64,000 bases of DNA from Saccharina japonica. Its lineage: Eukaryota; Sar; Phaeophyceae; Laminariales; Laminariaceae. Both the position numbers and the translations under genes were made by a program. The notes beneath the pieces were generated by a model. It had not been told where the DNA came from, searched no databases, and saw only the letters and a program-made list of their open reading frames with translations. The stretch covers positions 62,001 through 126,000 of the forward strand of contig MEHQ01004388.1 of NCBI GenBank assembly GCA_008828725.1, written 5' to 3'. Below are positions 42,801-53,609 of this stretch, in pieces. The stretch's first letter is position 1. Each line of letters begins with the position of its first letter.

Positions 42801-45769
42801 CTGTGCAACATTGATGCATTACTACGTACAAGATTGCCATTTTTTTGTAGTTACTTACATATAAATATATCATACGTCCCAGGGGTTCGACGCGAGTCCG
42901 ACCAGGGAAAAAAAGGGCTGAAATATTATTGCGATAAAAAATGCAAGGCACGTACGTACGTACATATCGTAGTGGGTAGGGGGGGGAGAAGAGAGGGTAC
43001 TTAGTGACCCCGGATATCTGAGTTACGACTAGAGAGGGAGAGAGAAAAAGAAGGGCGAAGACAATAAACAAGTGTGAGCGGGGGGAAAGCGACAGCAGCA
43101 GTACACTCGCGGTGACTGCGAACGAGACAGATTTTCAAGAAGAGAAGGACTTCGTCTCCTTGTGTTACCGGTAACTGATTTCAGCATTACTTGGGTTACA
43201 AACCTATAGACTGTAGTGCGGATGGGGGTGGATGAAATTAATGAATCAACTACTTGAGCTACTCGTACTGTAGTGGGGATTACTTGATTTAGCAAAAGGG
43301 GAAGAACAATATGTGGGATGGAAAAAAAAAAAAAAAAAGAGTGAGTGAGTGAGTGAGTGAGTCAATCAGTGAGTGAGTGGTGTTTATTCGTTGGGTGGCG
43401 AATTGAGTAGTAGTAGTGAGTGGTACCGCATGCACATACGAAGTATACATATATGGTGCACCGTTGTCGCGATTGCCTTCGGCGAAAGAGAGAGGGTTTT
43501 CCTAGTGGTGTTGCGGCGTTCTCGAAGCCAACGATCTGCTTGCTTGCGCGCGCTCTGCGATGTCTTTTGTACCCAGACGGAAATGTGGGGGGGGGGGGGT
43601 CTGGCGGTTGTGACTTTATCGCTTCCCGTCTTTCTCTCTCTTCTCTCTTCTCTGCTCTTAATATATATTATATTTATTCAAGGGGGGCTTCTGCCGCGGC
43701 GGGCTGACCGCCCGCTGCGGCTACGCCAATGCCGCCGTACGGCGTAGGATAGTGCCTAGTTGAGGATAGATTGGTAGCTAGCTTAGGGCGAACCGCAAAG
43801 CGCTGCTGTTTACTGGCAAGGGGGTACAGCAGTTAGTACATGGACCCTATAATGAAAAACACTTCAAAACGGAGGCTCGTTTGTCTTATTTACATGAGAG
43901 GAGAGGATGGCGTTTTTCCTAGCTTCATATAGGCTTCGGAATTTCTTATTTCTTGTAAATTTTCCCCTATGGTCCTGAGGTGTTTTGTAGTAGTACGTCG
44001 TGGCGTCGTACGTACGTACGTACGGTCGTTTTGCATTGTTCAGTAGTAGCTGCTGTGTAAAAATACTGGTATATGATACTCTGTTTCCTGTTGCAGGGTA
44101 TGCGTACTCGTTACATTATATGACACACTTACAGATATTCGCCGAGGGATCCTTATCCCTGCACTCAGAGCTTCACTTCGAACACCGCTCGTTCTTACTG
44201 TCTTTCTCTCTTTTGTTCTCCTATATATTGAGTTGGCGAGAGGTTTCTTCTCTTTTCGTTTTGGTGTCGTGTGTTGCAGCGCGCCGCGGGCGAGCGCGGC
44301 TCCTTTCGCTGGGTATTGGGAGGGCGGCTGGCCATAGAGGGGGTGTCGGGGTCAGAAGGAAGCGCGGTCGCTTTTCGTGGTAGGGGTTGGCGTGGTCCAA
44401 CGAGAATGATGGTGACCATGAAGGAGCTTTGTCTGCGTTGTGCTGAGCATGTCCGAAATATAAGGGTCGGTTTTGGTTCGTTGTAATAAACATTCAAGCG
44501 TGGTTATTTAGTCGCAAATAGGATGTATTAGAGAAACCGGGCGTTTTGACCCAGCATGATGGAAGCGGGCTGAACGAGGGCACGGTTGAGCACCGGGCTC
44601 CATGCGGGGGGCAGGGTGGCTCACTGGTGGTCGAGGGCAGATAGAGCTGACCGAGTACGGAACTCCGACGTGGCGCGCACGTGATTCGGTAGTGGTGCAC
44701 GGGGGAGCTATCACGGCCTGCGCAGACGGGCAAGCACGTCAAATTTTCTGTTTTTGTTTTTTGGGCGCCATGGGGTTCTAGATGGATTTTTTTTTCTTTT
44801 TTTTCGGTACAGGGCGTACGTATGCGCAGATATACTGCATATGTAGTAGTACAAATGGCGTCCTCGTAGTCTGTACGTCTTTCTTCCTTTCTCAGTTTGT
44901 TGATTCTTTTTTTCGGTACTTCACAATTGACGACCGAGCTGTTGCTGTGACTTTTCTTTCTCTTTCTACATGCAAGTATCGAAGTTAACTTATATATTAC
45001 CACCGTTCGTTGTTGTTACACTCCAACATTACTCCGAAGCACAAATCGGCACCACAGCAGGCGGCAGGGCCCGTTGCTGTGAGCGGATGTTGCCTGGTGT
45101 TTTCTTTCGATTAACAAGGCTTCTTTTTGTCTCTGGAGTGCAGTGAGCTGATGTGCATCCTCCGCCGAGCCATTGTTTTCGACCATGCATTGTCAAGTCC
45201 GCCGTTTTCTTCCCTGGTGCTCCACTGACAAACTACCTTACCAAATGCAAACCTCTTGTGCAATTTTCCAGTCGGTGCTTGTTTGCGCTTTCTCCCCATG
45301 TTTGGGCTCTTTTGCCTTTAATTTCCTTGCCGCGGTGTCGGGGCGGGTCGCGCTCCGCGGCGCGGCCCTTGTCCGTCTCAGTGTATCTATATTCTCGCCG
45401 TACCAGGCCGCCCGGTCCCTCCACTCCGGGGCTTCCTCTGCGGTGGTAGTTTCATGTCCTTCCCACCGGATTCTTTGCCTCTGCGGTTTGTCGTGTTCGC
45501 CCCCGCTGTCATGAGATTGTCTGGTACTGTGCCGTGCCCCCGGGCTGGCTCTGGTAGCCTGCCGCCGTGAGGGCTGGTTGGGCGGCCTGCGGCCATTGGC
45601 CAGCGTTGGCCGAGGGTTGTGTCGGCGAGCCGCTGGGGGTTGCGATGTCGCGGGTGGGCGTCATCGCACGTGTCTCGCGCCTGCCGGGCCACCCTTTTAT
45701 CGTTTACGCCCGCTGTCGAGCTCTCTCCGAGCAGCAGCTGCAATTTTGTACATGTATTTATATACTCTA

Positions 45770-45835
<66 letters not shown>

Positions 45836-48800
45836 CCTCTATCTTTCGCTCTCTCCCTCTCTCTCTCGCTCTCCATCTTTCTCTCTCTCTCCCTCTTCCT
45901 CTTTCTCTATATCTCTCTATCCCCCCCCCTGCCTTTGAAACTTGGAAACCCCTCTGCATGTTTGCTGGTGTTGTGTTGGTGATCAGATCAGCGTGAGCGG
46001 GAAGATCACATTGGGGTTGAACCAGAACCACGGCGAGAAAATCCTGCTGCGGCTTCGGACGGACGACCTTAAGGGTTTTCGCAAGGTTTGTATTACATGT
46101 AGGCTTTTGCTGTTGATTGGGGATAGAATATAGCGAACTGAGCTAATACCAGTTGTACGCATTGGTACCATATACGGAAGTGTGCTCAAATATAGTAATT
46201 AGTATGTGATACTGCTGTTTGGTGGCAAGATGATTGCTATCTCTGGCAAAACTGAGCTCGTATATTATATTTATAAAATTTAAAAACAACAGCTATTACG
46301 GGATTCTTGTAAGGGCCCATATTAACGAGTATAAAATAGATTCAATTTGGGAAAAAATAAAATTCAGATTCGCTTTTCATTGGTCAACACACGCACCAGC
46401 ACCCTCCAAGGTCCTAATCTTCGGTGCTGGTGCGCGTGTTGACCAATGAAAAGCGGATTTGATTTTTTTTTTTTTTCCAAAATTGAATTTTGTTTTTCTT
46501 CGTTAAAACGGGCTCTATGAATAGGGGACCAACTATTGTTAGTAAAAAATAGGTAAAAACGTATTTTTTTGTGTACCGTAGATCCCTATTTACTACGGTC
46601 CTCCCGTAATAGCTGTCAGATCCGAGGATTTTCGTCGAAAACCTCATCTTCGCAAAAAGCTGTGTTGCGATACTTATAACTCGATCGCGCGTACGTACTA
46701 CATAATATGTACCTCTCTGACCGGTAATATAATATAAACACCTTTTCTACACTCACATGTTGATCGAATTGGTCCTTATATTGCGGGGTCAGAGTAGTAT
46801 GTTATGTTCTATGTCCCCATGTAGGATATACATGCTACGTATTGTGTGTGAGGATACATTGTGTACCTACACTCTGGTACGGGGCCCATAGTAAATAGGA
46901 CCCAAATATTGCTACGTAGTAAAAATAGGAAAAATTATAGGTTTTTGTGTGTATGGTATGTATAGGTCCTATTTACTTTTACTAGTGAATAGGACCAAAT
47001 ATTGTCAGTAAAAATAGGGAAATGTATAGGTTTTTGTGTGTATGGTACTCGTAGGTCCTATTTACTTTAAAACTAGTAAATAGGACCAAATATTGTTATT
47101 AATAGTAAAAATAGGGAAAATTATAGGTTCTTGTGTGTATGGTATGTATAGGTCCTATTTACTAGTATTTACTATGATCCCCCGTAACACTCCTGTGCAT
47201 GGTCTATTAACAACGTCTGGGCGGCAATGTAAGGGCCGAATTGGTCTTCATATGCCGCTATCGAGGGGTCCCAAGGGCGCTTTGCCACTGTTTGTTTGCT
47301 GTTAAGAAATACCAGGTAGGCATAATCGGGAAATGTATACCTGGTAGGTTTTTGCGTGTATGGTACGAGGTCCTATTTACTTTGAAACTAGTAAATAGGA
47401 CCAAATGTTGTTATTAATAGTAAAAATAGGGAAAATTATAGGTTTTTGTGTGTATGGTACTCGTAGGTCCTGTTTACTAGTATTTACTATGGTCCCCCGT
47501 AACACTCCTGTGCATGGTCTATTAACAACGTCTGGGCGGCAATGTAAGGGCCGAATTGGTCTTCATATGCCGCTATCGAGGGGTCCCAAGGGCGCTTTGC
47601 CACTGTTTGTTTGCTGTTAAGAAATACCAGGTAGGCATAATCGTCGTGATAGTGAAATGTTCTACCATCCATGCATTAACAGCACATTACATCCCAGCGA
47701 TCCTTAAATTTTCCACCCAGAGCGGCACTTCGGTACCTGGTAAAAAACACGAAAAATATCGCCTCCTATGGCAAAAATGAAATTTGATGAATTATGTGAT
47801 AAACCCGGGGATGGTATCCAGGCATCCCCTGGCCACCCCGGGTTTTTTTTTCACCACCCCCCCTCCCCCCAATAAAAATGCCTCCTGCATGCTTTCCTTC
47901 CTTTCATTCGCCAATTTCACTCGGTTATAGAGCGCTTTCAAATCAGGCTTATATTTCGGTTTTCTTGAATCAGGCTTTTATATTTCGGACCAGACGGGTA
48001 TCTATACGTGTTGATGGAGTGTTTGTATATAGCAGTTTACCGACATATTTTATACACTACTCTTGCAACTGCGAGCGCTCGAGAAGCGGGGAAAGGGACT
48101 TGTGTTCTGGGGTGTATTGTACTTTTTTTGGCTGAAACGATATAACAGTTAATGTACCTTTTTTTGGCTGAAACGAGATAGTTAATGTACCTTTTCTTGG
48201 CTGAAACGATACAGTAGGTAATGTACCTTTTTTTGGCTGAAACGATATAGTTAATGTACCTTTTCTTGGCTGAAACGATATAGTAGGTAATGTACCTTGT
48301 TTTGGCTGAAACGATGTAGTTAATGTACCTTTTTTTGGCTGAAACGATATAGTTCATGTACCTTTTCTTGGCTGAAACGATATAGTAGGTAATGTACCTT
48401 TTTTTGGCTGAAACGATATAGTTAATGTACCTTTTTTTGGCTGAAAAGATATAGCTAATGTACCTTTTTTTTGGCTGAAACGATATAGTTAATGTACTTT
48501 TTTTGGATGAAACGATATAGTTAATGTACCTTTTTTTGGATGAAACGATATAGTTAATGTACCTTTTTTTGGATGAAACGATATAGTTAATGTACCTTTT
48601 TTTGGATGAAACGATATAGTTCATGTACCTTTTTTTGGCTGAAACGATATAGCTAATGTACCTTTTTTCTTGGCTGAAACGATATAGTTAATGTACCTTT
48701 TTTTGGCTGAAACGATACAGCAGTAGTTAATGCACCTTTTTTTGGCTGAAACGTTTTCTGAATGACGGGAAGGGGGGGGGGGGCGGCGGCTCCTTAACCC

Positions 48801-51578
48801 AAAATCGCCATTTTTTTCATTCTTGTGTTCCAATGTTTTTCGTTACTGGTTCCACGAATTTGGGGACAAACTACTTAGAATTAGTGTGGGATACTTTTTT
48901 CCAGTTCTGATTGGGTTAAGCCATGAGATTATTCATCGGGTATGTATGTTTGTATTAACAACACTTCTTGTTTCCGCTCCCATATATATATACCAGGTAT
49001 ATATTTTTGTGACTTATTACTATTAGTTTAGAGCTCCCCCCCAGAGAAAACATGGCGCACCTCGAAATAGCTTAGCATGCGTTTCCCGACTCGTTCGCAC
49101 CAGTAGGGACGTACGTACGACCCAAAGCTAATCCGCCGTTTTTATTTCTTCGATTTGTTGTTTTGTCAAACTTAAACTTCCGCCCCATACGACTACAGCT
49201 GTGCACGACATGAGTACCCCCCCCCCCTCGGTCTATGGCCATACGACTACAGCCGTGCACGACATGAGGACACTACCCCCTATAAATATACAATATATGT
49301 ATAGGCTGGGTTGGCGTCGGTTGGCGACGACGCTGTAAAACACGTCTCCCGCTGCGTGACCTAGACAACCAGGGTAACGTTTTTTTTTTCTTTTTTTCTG
49401 GCGGTCACCAAGGCTGGCGGTCTTCTTAGATCATTTGTGCGGGGTCGAGAAACCTCAACTCCGCACAAGGGGAATTATCCTATCACGTAATGTGTGTATG
49501 GCGAGGCGCCCACGAGGCAGATACATAGCAATACCCATTGCTGTCTCTGGAAGTGGCCACACCAGAAATTAAATCAATTCATTGGAGGCTGTCGTCCATA
49601 TGCAAGTCCGCTTCACAGGCGGTTCTTAGCAGGATGCAGCTCACCCTCCATGCGCCTGGCCCAATACCTCACGGCGCTTCGCGCTTGGTGTAAGCAACGT
49701 CTACCTGGTTGGTGAAAACCCAACGTGCTCCGTCCCGACATTGTAGGGATGCAAGGGTCTATGGCCATGCGACTACTGTACGGCCATGNTGGCCCGGTGG
49801 TTTTTCTCTCGCTAGATTTTGTCCATCAGAAAGACCCTGTTCCATGAGCTGACGCACAACGACATCAGCGAGCACGACGACAGCTTCTACCAGCTCATGC
49901 GACAGGTACCTCTATAGTGCCCGTTTGAGTAGTGCCGGCCACCCTGTATAGTGCCGGTCGAGTAGTGCCGGCTGCCCTGTATAGTGCGGGTTGAGTAGTG
50001 CCGGCTGCCCTGTACAGTGCGGCTTGAGTAGTGCCGGCTGCCCTGTACAGTGCGGATTGAGTAGTGCCAGCTGCCCTCTATAGTGCCCGTTAGAGTATCG
50101 CCGGCTGCCCTGTATAATGCTGATTGAGTAGTGCCGGCTGCCCTGTACAGTGCGGGTTGAGTGGTGCCGGCTTCTCTATAAGTGCCCGTTTGAGCAGTGC
50201 CGGCTGCCCTGTACAGTGCGGGTTGAGTAGTGCCGGCTGCCCTGTATAGCGCTGGTCGAGTAGTGGTGGTGGTGGCGGTGGTGGTCGTCGTCGTCGTCGT
50301 GGAGGTGGAGGTGGTGGTGGTGGTGGTGGTTGTGCCGGCCCAGCGTATTCTCGGTGCGGACGGTTCGGGTAGGTTGGCTGGCGTTAGCGGGAGCGCTTGC
50401 GGGAGCGTTAGCGGGAGCGTTGGCGGGAGCGTTAGCGGGAGCGTTGGCGGGAGCGTTGGCGGAAGCGTTAGCGTAGGGTTTTTGTCTTGGCGTTGACCCT
50501 AGCCTTGGCCTTGTAGCTTTAACCCTAGCTTCAGCCTTAGCATTAGCGTTATAGCACTAGCAATAGCGGCAGCATTCAGTAACCACTCCAACCACGAGCA
50601 TAAAATCCCAAATCACACAAACACACACAAACACACACTTTTTACCCCCCCCCCCTCGATCGCTATCTTAGGAGGTAGATGGTGGCCACAGGCGGCGAAA
50701 CAGGAAGGGGATAAGATTAGCAAAAAGTTTCTTTGTAATATATGGAACTAACGTATTGAGCGCCCCAAGTGTTGGAGGTGTCTCTATTAGGAGTAGGAAC
50801 GGTGCTCCGTCTCGAAAGGGATGCGTGGTCAATGGTCAAATGACTAAGGCAAGCAACAAATGAGTACGCCCCCCCCCTCCCCCCCCCCCGCTCCGTCTCG
50901 AAAGCGATGCGTGGTCAATGATCAAATGACTAAGGCAAGCAACAAAGGAGTACGCCCCCCCCCCTCCCACCGCCGCCCTCCACCAGGTGGAAAAAGAGGC
51001 AGCGGAGCTGGACTGGAGGCAGCAGTCGGGCCGTACGGTCGCGGGTAGGCCACCGGGCCCCCGCGCCGAACCCGCGGGTCTCCCAGGAAACGGAGGCGGT
51101 TACATTCTTGTAAAAGAGGCGTTCGAGGGGGGATCGGGGAGGCTTGGAGGGGACAGCGACGTGCTCACGAATGTGAGTCATTTTTTGTCTCCCCCTTTAC
51201 GTATGTTGGACTCTCTCTCTCTATGTACCGCCTACGCAAGCGACAGCTTACGCCCACTTTTTTCTTTTTATTTTTTTTTTTTTTATTTTTTTTTTTTTTT
51301 TTTTTTTTTTTTGTTTTTTTTCTTTTTCCTTACGGCCTTCCGCCTAGGCCCCGCCCCCCCCCCGCCCCGCCCCTCCCCCCTCACCCCACCCTGATATCGC
51401 CACACGGTGCGTTGGAAACCCTCCCTTGGATGCTTCAGATGTTTTCGGCGACTGAGATGGCGGGGCTGGCGGCTGTGCAGCGGTTAACCCCGGAGGAGCA
51501 GGAGATAGAGGACTGCTGCGGGCACACCAAGGGCAACGAGGAGGCAGCTTCCGCCGCCGCCGCCGCCGCTGCCGCCGC

Positions 51579-51631
<53 letters not shown>

Positions 51632-51955
51632 GTTTCCCGTCGGTGACGGCTAGCGATGGCAGCGGCAACGAGAGGGGTGCTGCTGCTGCTGCTGGGGCGA
51701 CGCCGGAAGGACCAGTGGGTGGTCTAGAAGAAATGGAAGAAGAACAAGAACAAGAACGAAAACAAAAACAAGGACCAGAACAAGAACCAGAACAAGGACC
51801 AGAACAAGAACAAGAACGAGAAGGTCGGCGAGCGCGAGGAGGAGGAGGAGGAGGAGGAGGAAGGGGAGGGGTAGAAGGGGCATCGGCTGGTGCCGTCGGC
51901 TTGTCGGCAGCGTCGACCGTGTCCGACATGGAAGTCGACATCGTCCACGATCACC

Positions 51956-52002
<47 letters not shown>

Positions 52003-52805
52003 AACCCGGCCACGGACCACCCGTCGGAAGCTCGGGCGCCATCCTCACGACCGACACCAACACCAACACCGATGCCAACACAAGCGCCACCAACACCATC
52101 ACCACCACCACCGACCCCCCCAACATCAACACCGACAAAAGTAGCACGAACACCACCGACACCAACACCACCAACTGCACCTCAGCCATCATCATCATCA
52201 TCACCACCACCAGTACCAACACCACCAACACCACCAACTGCACCTCAGCCATCATCATCATCATCATCATCATCGTCATGGTCGTCATCGCCAGCACCAG
52301 CATCAGCAGCATCTGCTGCTGCTTCTGCTGGTGTCGACACCCTTGTCGCCATGGGGTTTCCTAGAGAAGCTGCCGCGCAGGCGTTGATCGAGACCAGGGG
52401 CTCCATCCCCGACGCCGCCTACCGGCTGCTCACCCCGGGGCCATCGAACGATGATTCAGCGATGGCGGTAGTAGCAGCGGGTGACGGGCCAACACGCGAT
52501 CAGGAGTCCGGCCGCGGGGGCGGGGGCGAGGGCGGGGGCGGGGGTGGGGGGCGGGGTGGGGGCGGTGGTGGGGATGAGGTGTTGCGGCTGTCGCGCGACG
52601 TGCGGGTGCAAGAGGCGGTGGATAGGATCGCCCTGTACGACGACCGGACCAGGGCTGTTCAGGTACAGTATCTTAACGTTTTTTTGTATTTTGTATTTTT
52701 GAGCGTTTTTTCTTTCGTTTTAGTCGATTTTTTTGTGTTGTTCGAGCACCGAGCGACGTCAGCCTGCGAAGTTGTTCCACCTACTCGGACGTGCCCTCCC
52801 TCTAG

Positions 52806-52847
<42 letters not shown>

Positions 52848-53578
52848 CTCCCTGTGCTCCTGGTAGGGCCGTTCCTAACGAAACTCCCTTGCGCTCCTTT
52901 TCCCTCTGATTATCCTGGCCTCGCAGTGCTTGGAAGTTCTGGCGGGCTTGCTCCGCAACATCATGGAAAACCCAGAGGAGACCAAGTTCAGGCGGGTACG
53001 CCGCTCCAACGGGAAGTTTAAGGTGCGAATAGGAGAGAAACGGAGGGGAGAGAAGGTGGGAGGGAGGGGGGAAGGGAGGGAGGGAGGGAGATGGAGGGAG
53101 AAAGAGAGAGAAAGCACAGCAGTAGGCAAGCTTTCGATGGCGTGCAGAAATAAAATATTAATACTCGAAACATATGAAAGAACGTACTGAGCACCCAAAT
53201 GTTGGTGTCTTCATTAGGAGTAGTAGGAACGGTGCTCCGCCTCGACAGGGATGCGTAGTCACTATTATAGTCAAATGACTAAGGCAAGCATCAAAGGAGT
53301 GCCCCCCTCCCCCCCCCCGCCCCTACCTCCCCTTACCCCCTCCTTCAACCCGCCTCCTCCCCCCCCCCTCCTCCCCTTTCCTCTCCCATTGTAACCACGT
53401 TCGGCAGGCATCGGTGGGGTCGGTACCGGGAGGGGTGGACCTTCTCCTTGCCGCCGGCTTCGAGGAGAGCGGCGCCGACCAGTTGCAGCTGGACAGGCGA
53501 GACCCGGGCCTGATCTGGCTGGCGAGAGGCACTGTGGAGGCCTGGCAAGAACGCCTTGCCCAAGAAATCACTTTGTGA
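36818..53578 (+). CDS. Ubl-WLM-UBA-PUB metalloprotease, Wss1-like (nine exons)
   Basis: WLM proteases of the Wss1 group act with Cdc48/p97 and ubiquitin or SUMO signals on DNA-protein crosslinks. Exons: 36818-36946, 39242-39600, 40905-41058, 45987-46085, 49816-49905, 50987-51172, 51439-52662, 52927-53022, 53408-53578; 835 aa. All junctions are GT-AG with matching phase. The N-terminal ubiquitin-like domain (about aa 1-120) starts MELRVSFRGKALVLQG, continues QKLILKGKALRGDMDTL and ends with KSRLLMVGSLASEVDGVL. The WLM domain (about aa 160-340) has RFERIETLPDLPEEDTARE, KHRWTVGALCEL, ILLRLRTDDLKGFRK and the zinc site HELTHNDISEH, with His257, Glu258, His261 and His267 all present. Exon 7 holds two poly-Ala tracts (about aa 377-403 and 513-527), Glu/Gln- and Pro/Thr-rich linkers and a UBA domain at about aa 638-670 (VDTLVAMGFPREAAAQALIE). 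The C-terminal PUB domain (about aa 718-830) has ALYDDRTRAVQCLEVLAGLL and FRRVRRSNGKFK; it normally binds the p97 tail. Introns total 14 kb and are full of repeats. Confidence 0.92.
38320..38530. repeat. GGTTGGGTTGATCTGATTGG tandem repeat
   Basis: About six imperfect copies of a 30-33 bp unit (tgatctgattggcttagggt / cagggttggg) in intron 1 of the WLM gene. The ttaggg-like words are part of the unit and not telomeric. Confidence 0.8.
39642..39955 (+). mobile_element. G-tailed short element (family A), partial
   Basis: A G run of 20 starting 41 bases past the exon 2 donor at 39601, then gtactcatgccatgcatggc and all blocks to ctgcctctcgtggtacttac. The distal 200 bases are missing. Its start lies so close to exon 2 that the donor region is short but unaffected. 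Confidence 0.85.
40130..40415. repeat. CAGATCATCTA minisatellite
   Basis: Irregular units of agatcatctacagatag and cagatcata in intron 2 of the WLM gene. A longer array of the same motif lies at 53610-53930 beyond the gene's end. Confidence 0.8.
41385..41566. mobile_element. Palindromic element and fold-back element, adjacent
   Basis: 41385-41482 is the clearest copy of the AGGACTNCAGTCCCG palindrome: taacccttttaggactgcag pairs with ctggagtcctaaaagggtta. It is followed at once by an AGAACTGGTCCC copy (41483-41566). The same two-element order, reversed, is at 58671-58852. WLM gene intron 3. Confidence 0.85.
42060..42800. repeat. TACTCGGAGTA degenerate array, two blocks
   Basis: Blocks at about 42065-42395 and 42500-42795 of units such as gtactcggagtatttcgg, 18-36 bases apart. 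The unit is a palindrome (agtactcCGAGTAct type), so long single strands can form many small hairpins. The blocks begin and end with the word gatgctcc or its reverse, gagcatc. Intron 3 of the WLM gene. Confidence 0.8.
42870..43075 (-). mobile_element. Dispersed repeat, TTCGCCCTTC family
   Basis: Reverse copy of the repeat at 32935-33130: cgacgcgagtccgaccaggg, gataaaaaatgcaaggcacg, gtgaccccggatatctgagt, then agaaggGCGAAGacaataa. It lies in intron 3 of the WLM gene. Confidence 0.75.
43335..43382. repeat. GAGT tetranucleotide array
   Basis: About ten gagt/gagtgagt units after an A run. WLM gene intron 3. Confidence 0.85.
45035..45420. repeat. Dispersed repeat shared with 6370-6720
   Basis: Longer copy of the repeat described at 6370-6720, with a ccacagcaggcggcagg start and a cgctccgcggcgcggccctt end. 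Several frames are open but differ between the two copies. WLM gene intron 3. Confidence 0.6.
45772..45925. repeat. CT dinucleotide tract
   Basis: About 150 bases of ctctct with minor interruptions, ending 60 bases before the exon 4 acceptor at 45986. It forms a very long pyrimidine tract for that splice site. Confidence 0.9.
46289..46617. mobile_element. 330 bp terminal-inverted-repeat element
   Basis: The ends acagctattacggga and tcccgtaatagctgt are inverted repeats. Inside, a 35-base arm (cattggtcaacacacgcacc...) is inverted across a 20-base loop at about 46376-46453, and A/T-rich segments between also pair. No coding. The right end (gtccctatttactacggtcc) links it to the repeats at 46885-47645 and 60785-60910. 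Intron 4 of the WLM gene. Confidence 0.8.
46885..47645. repeat. GTAAATAGGACC repeat cluster with a 315 bp direct duplication
   Basis: Four to five units with agtaaataggaccaaatatt and gtgtatggta...aggtcctatttact. The later two also carry cccccgtaacactcctgtgc / atggtctattaacaacgtct / gggcggcaatgtaagggccg, 315 bases apart (47075-47325 and 47390-47640) and nearly identical. The taaatagg...cctattta ends are inverted, as in a fold-back element. Intron 4 of the WLM gene. Confidence 0.8.
48106..48757. repeat. 33 bp minisatellite
   Basis: About twenty copies of gtaccttttttTGGCTGAAAC / gatatagttaat; some units have an extra gta or a T more or less. Because many units are exactly 33 bases, the minus strand stays open for 195 codons with an NYIVSAKKRYI repeat. 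This is a by-product of unit length. Intron 4 of the WLM gene. Confidence 0.9.
48836..48917. mobile_element. Fold-back element, AGAACTGGTCCC family
   Basis: Starts at ttactggttccacgaatttg, has the shared ggggacaaactacttagaat core, and ends ccagttctgattgggttaa. It follows directly on the 33 bp minisatellite. Confidence 0.75.
49276..49790 (-). mobile_element. G-tailed short element (family A), full length, next to exon 5
   Basis: Read in reverse: a cctataaatatac... TA-rich end, ggttggcgtcggttggcgac, a gacctagacaaccagggtaa block, the ggcggtcaccaaggctggcg block, gcggttcttagcaggatgca, and gtagggatgcaagggtctat, ending at the ambiguous base 49789. Its C-run end is replaced by unique sequence only 26 bases before exon 5 of the WLM gene. 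Two short fragments of its tail lie at 49190-49216 and 49232-49270. Confidence 0.85.
49912..50262. repeat. 33 bp GTAGTGCCGGCTGCCCTGTA minisatellite
   Basis: About ten to eleven units of gtgccggctgccctgtacag / tgcgggttgagta, starting seven bases after the exon 5 donor (49906). Nearly all of the first third of intron 5 is this array. Confidence 0.9.
50262..50480. repeat. GGTGGT and GCGTTAGCGGGA repeats
   Basis: A GTGGTG/GTCGTC stretch (50262-50330), then about nine gcgggagcgtt(a/g) units (50385-50480). Both are open on the plus strand but lie inside intron 5 of the WLM gene. Confidence 0.8.
50800..50965 (-). mobile_element. Two family B elements in tandem
   Basis: Both copies show ctccgtctcgaaag(g/c)gatgc, gtggtcaatg, caaatgactaaggcaagcaa and gagtacgcccc. 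The C run of the second copy (50955-50965) forms part of the pyrimidine-rich tract before the exon 6 acceptor at 50986. Confidence 0.85.
51260..51330. repeat. Poly-T tract in intron 6
   Basis: More than 60 bases, nearly all T with rare A, C or G, in the 266-base intron 6 of the WLM gene, before its acceptor at 51438. Confidence 0.9.
52805..52846. repeat. Poly-C tract in intron 7
   Basis: About 39 C in a row, within the 264-base intron 7 of the WLM gene. No family A or B sequence is attached, so this run arose on its own or lost its element. Confidence 0.9.
53235..53312 (-). mobile_element. Family B element in intron 8
   Basis: ctccgcctcgacagggatgc, a gtagtcac block, caaatgactaaggcaagcat and aggagtgcccccctcccccc. 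Together with 50800-50965 it makes three family B copies in introns of this one gene, all in the same orientation. Confidence 0.8.
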
Positions 53579-53609
53579 CGGGACGGGGGATGGGGGATAG
53601 GGGACGGGG

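Noticed and set aside
45578-45982. Plus-strand Ser/Leu-rich open frames
   Set aside because: They are readings of the CT tract before WLM exon 4, which all three frames cross without stops.
48037-48624. Minus-strand open frame of 195 codons with an 11-residue repeat
   Set aside because: It follows from a 33-base minisatellite that happens to be a multiple of three; it lies in a WLM gene intron and has no start, domain or splice context.
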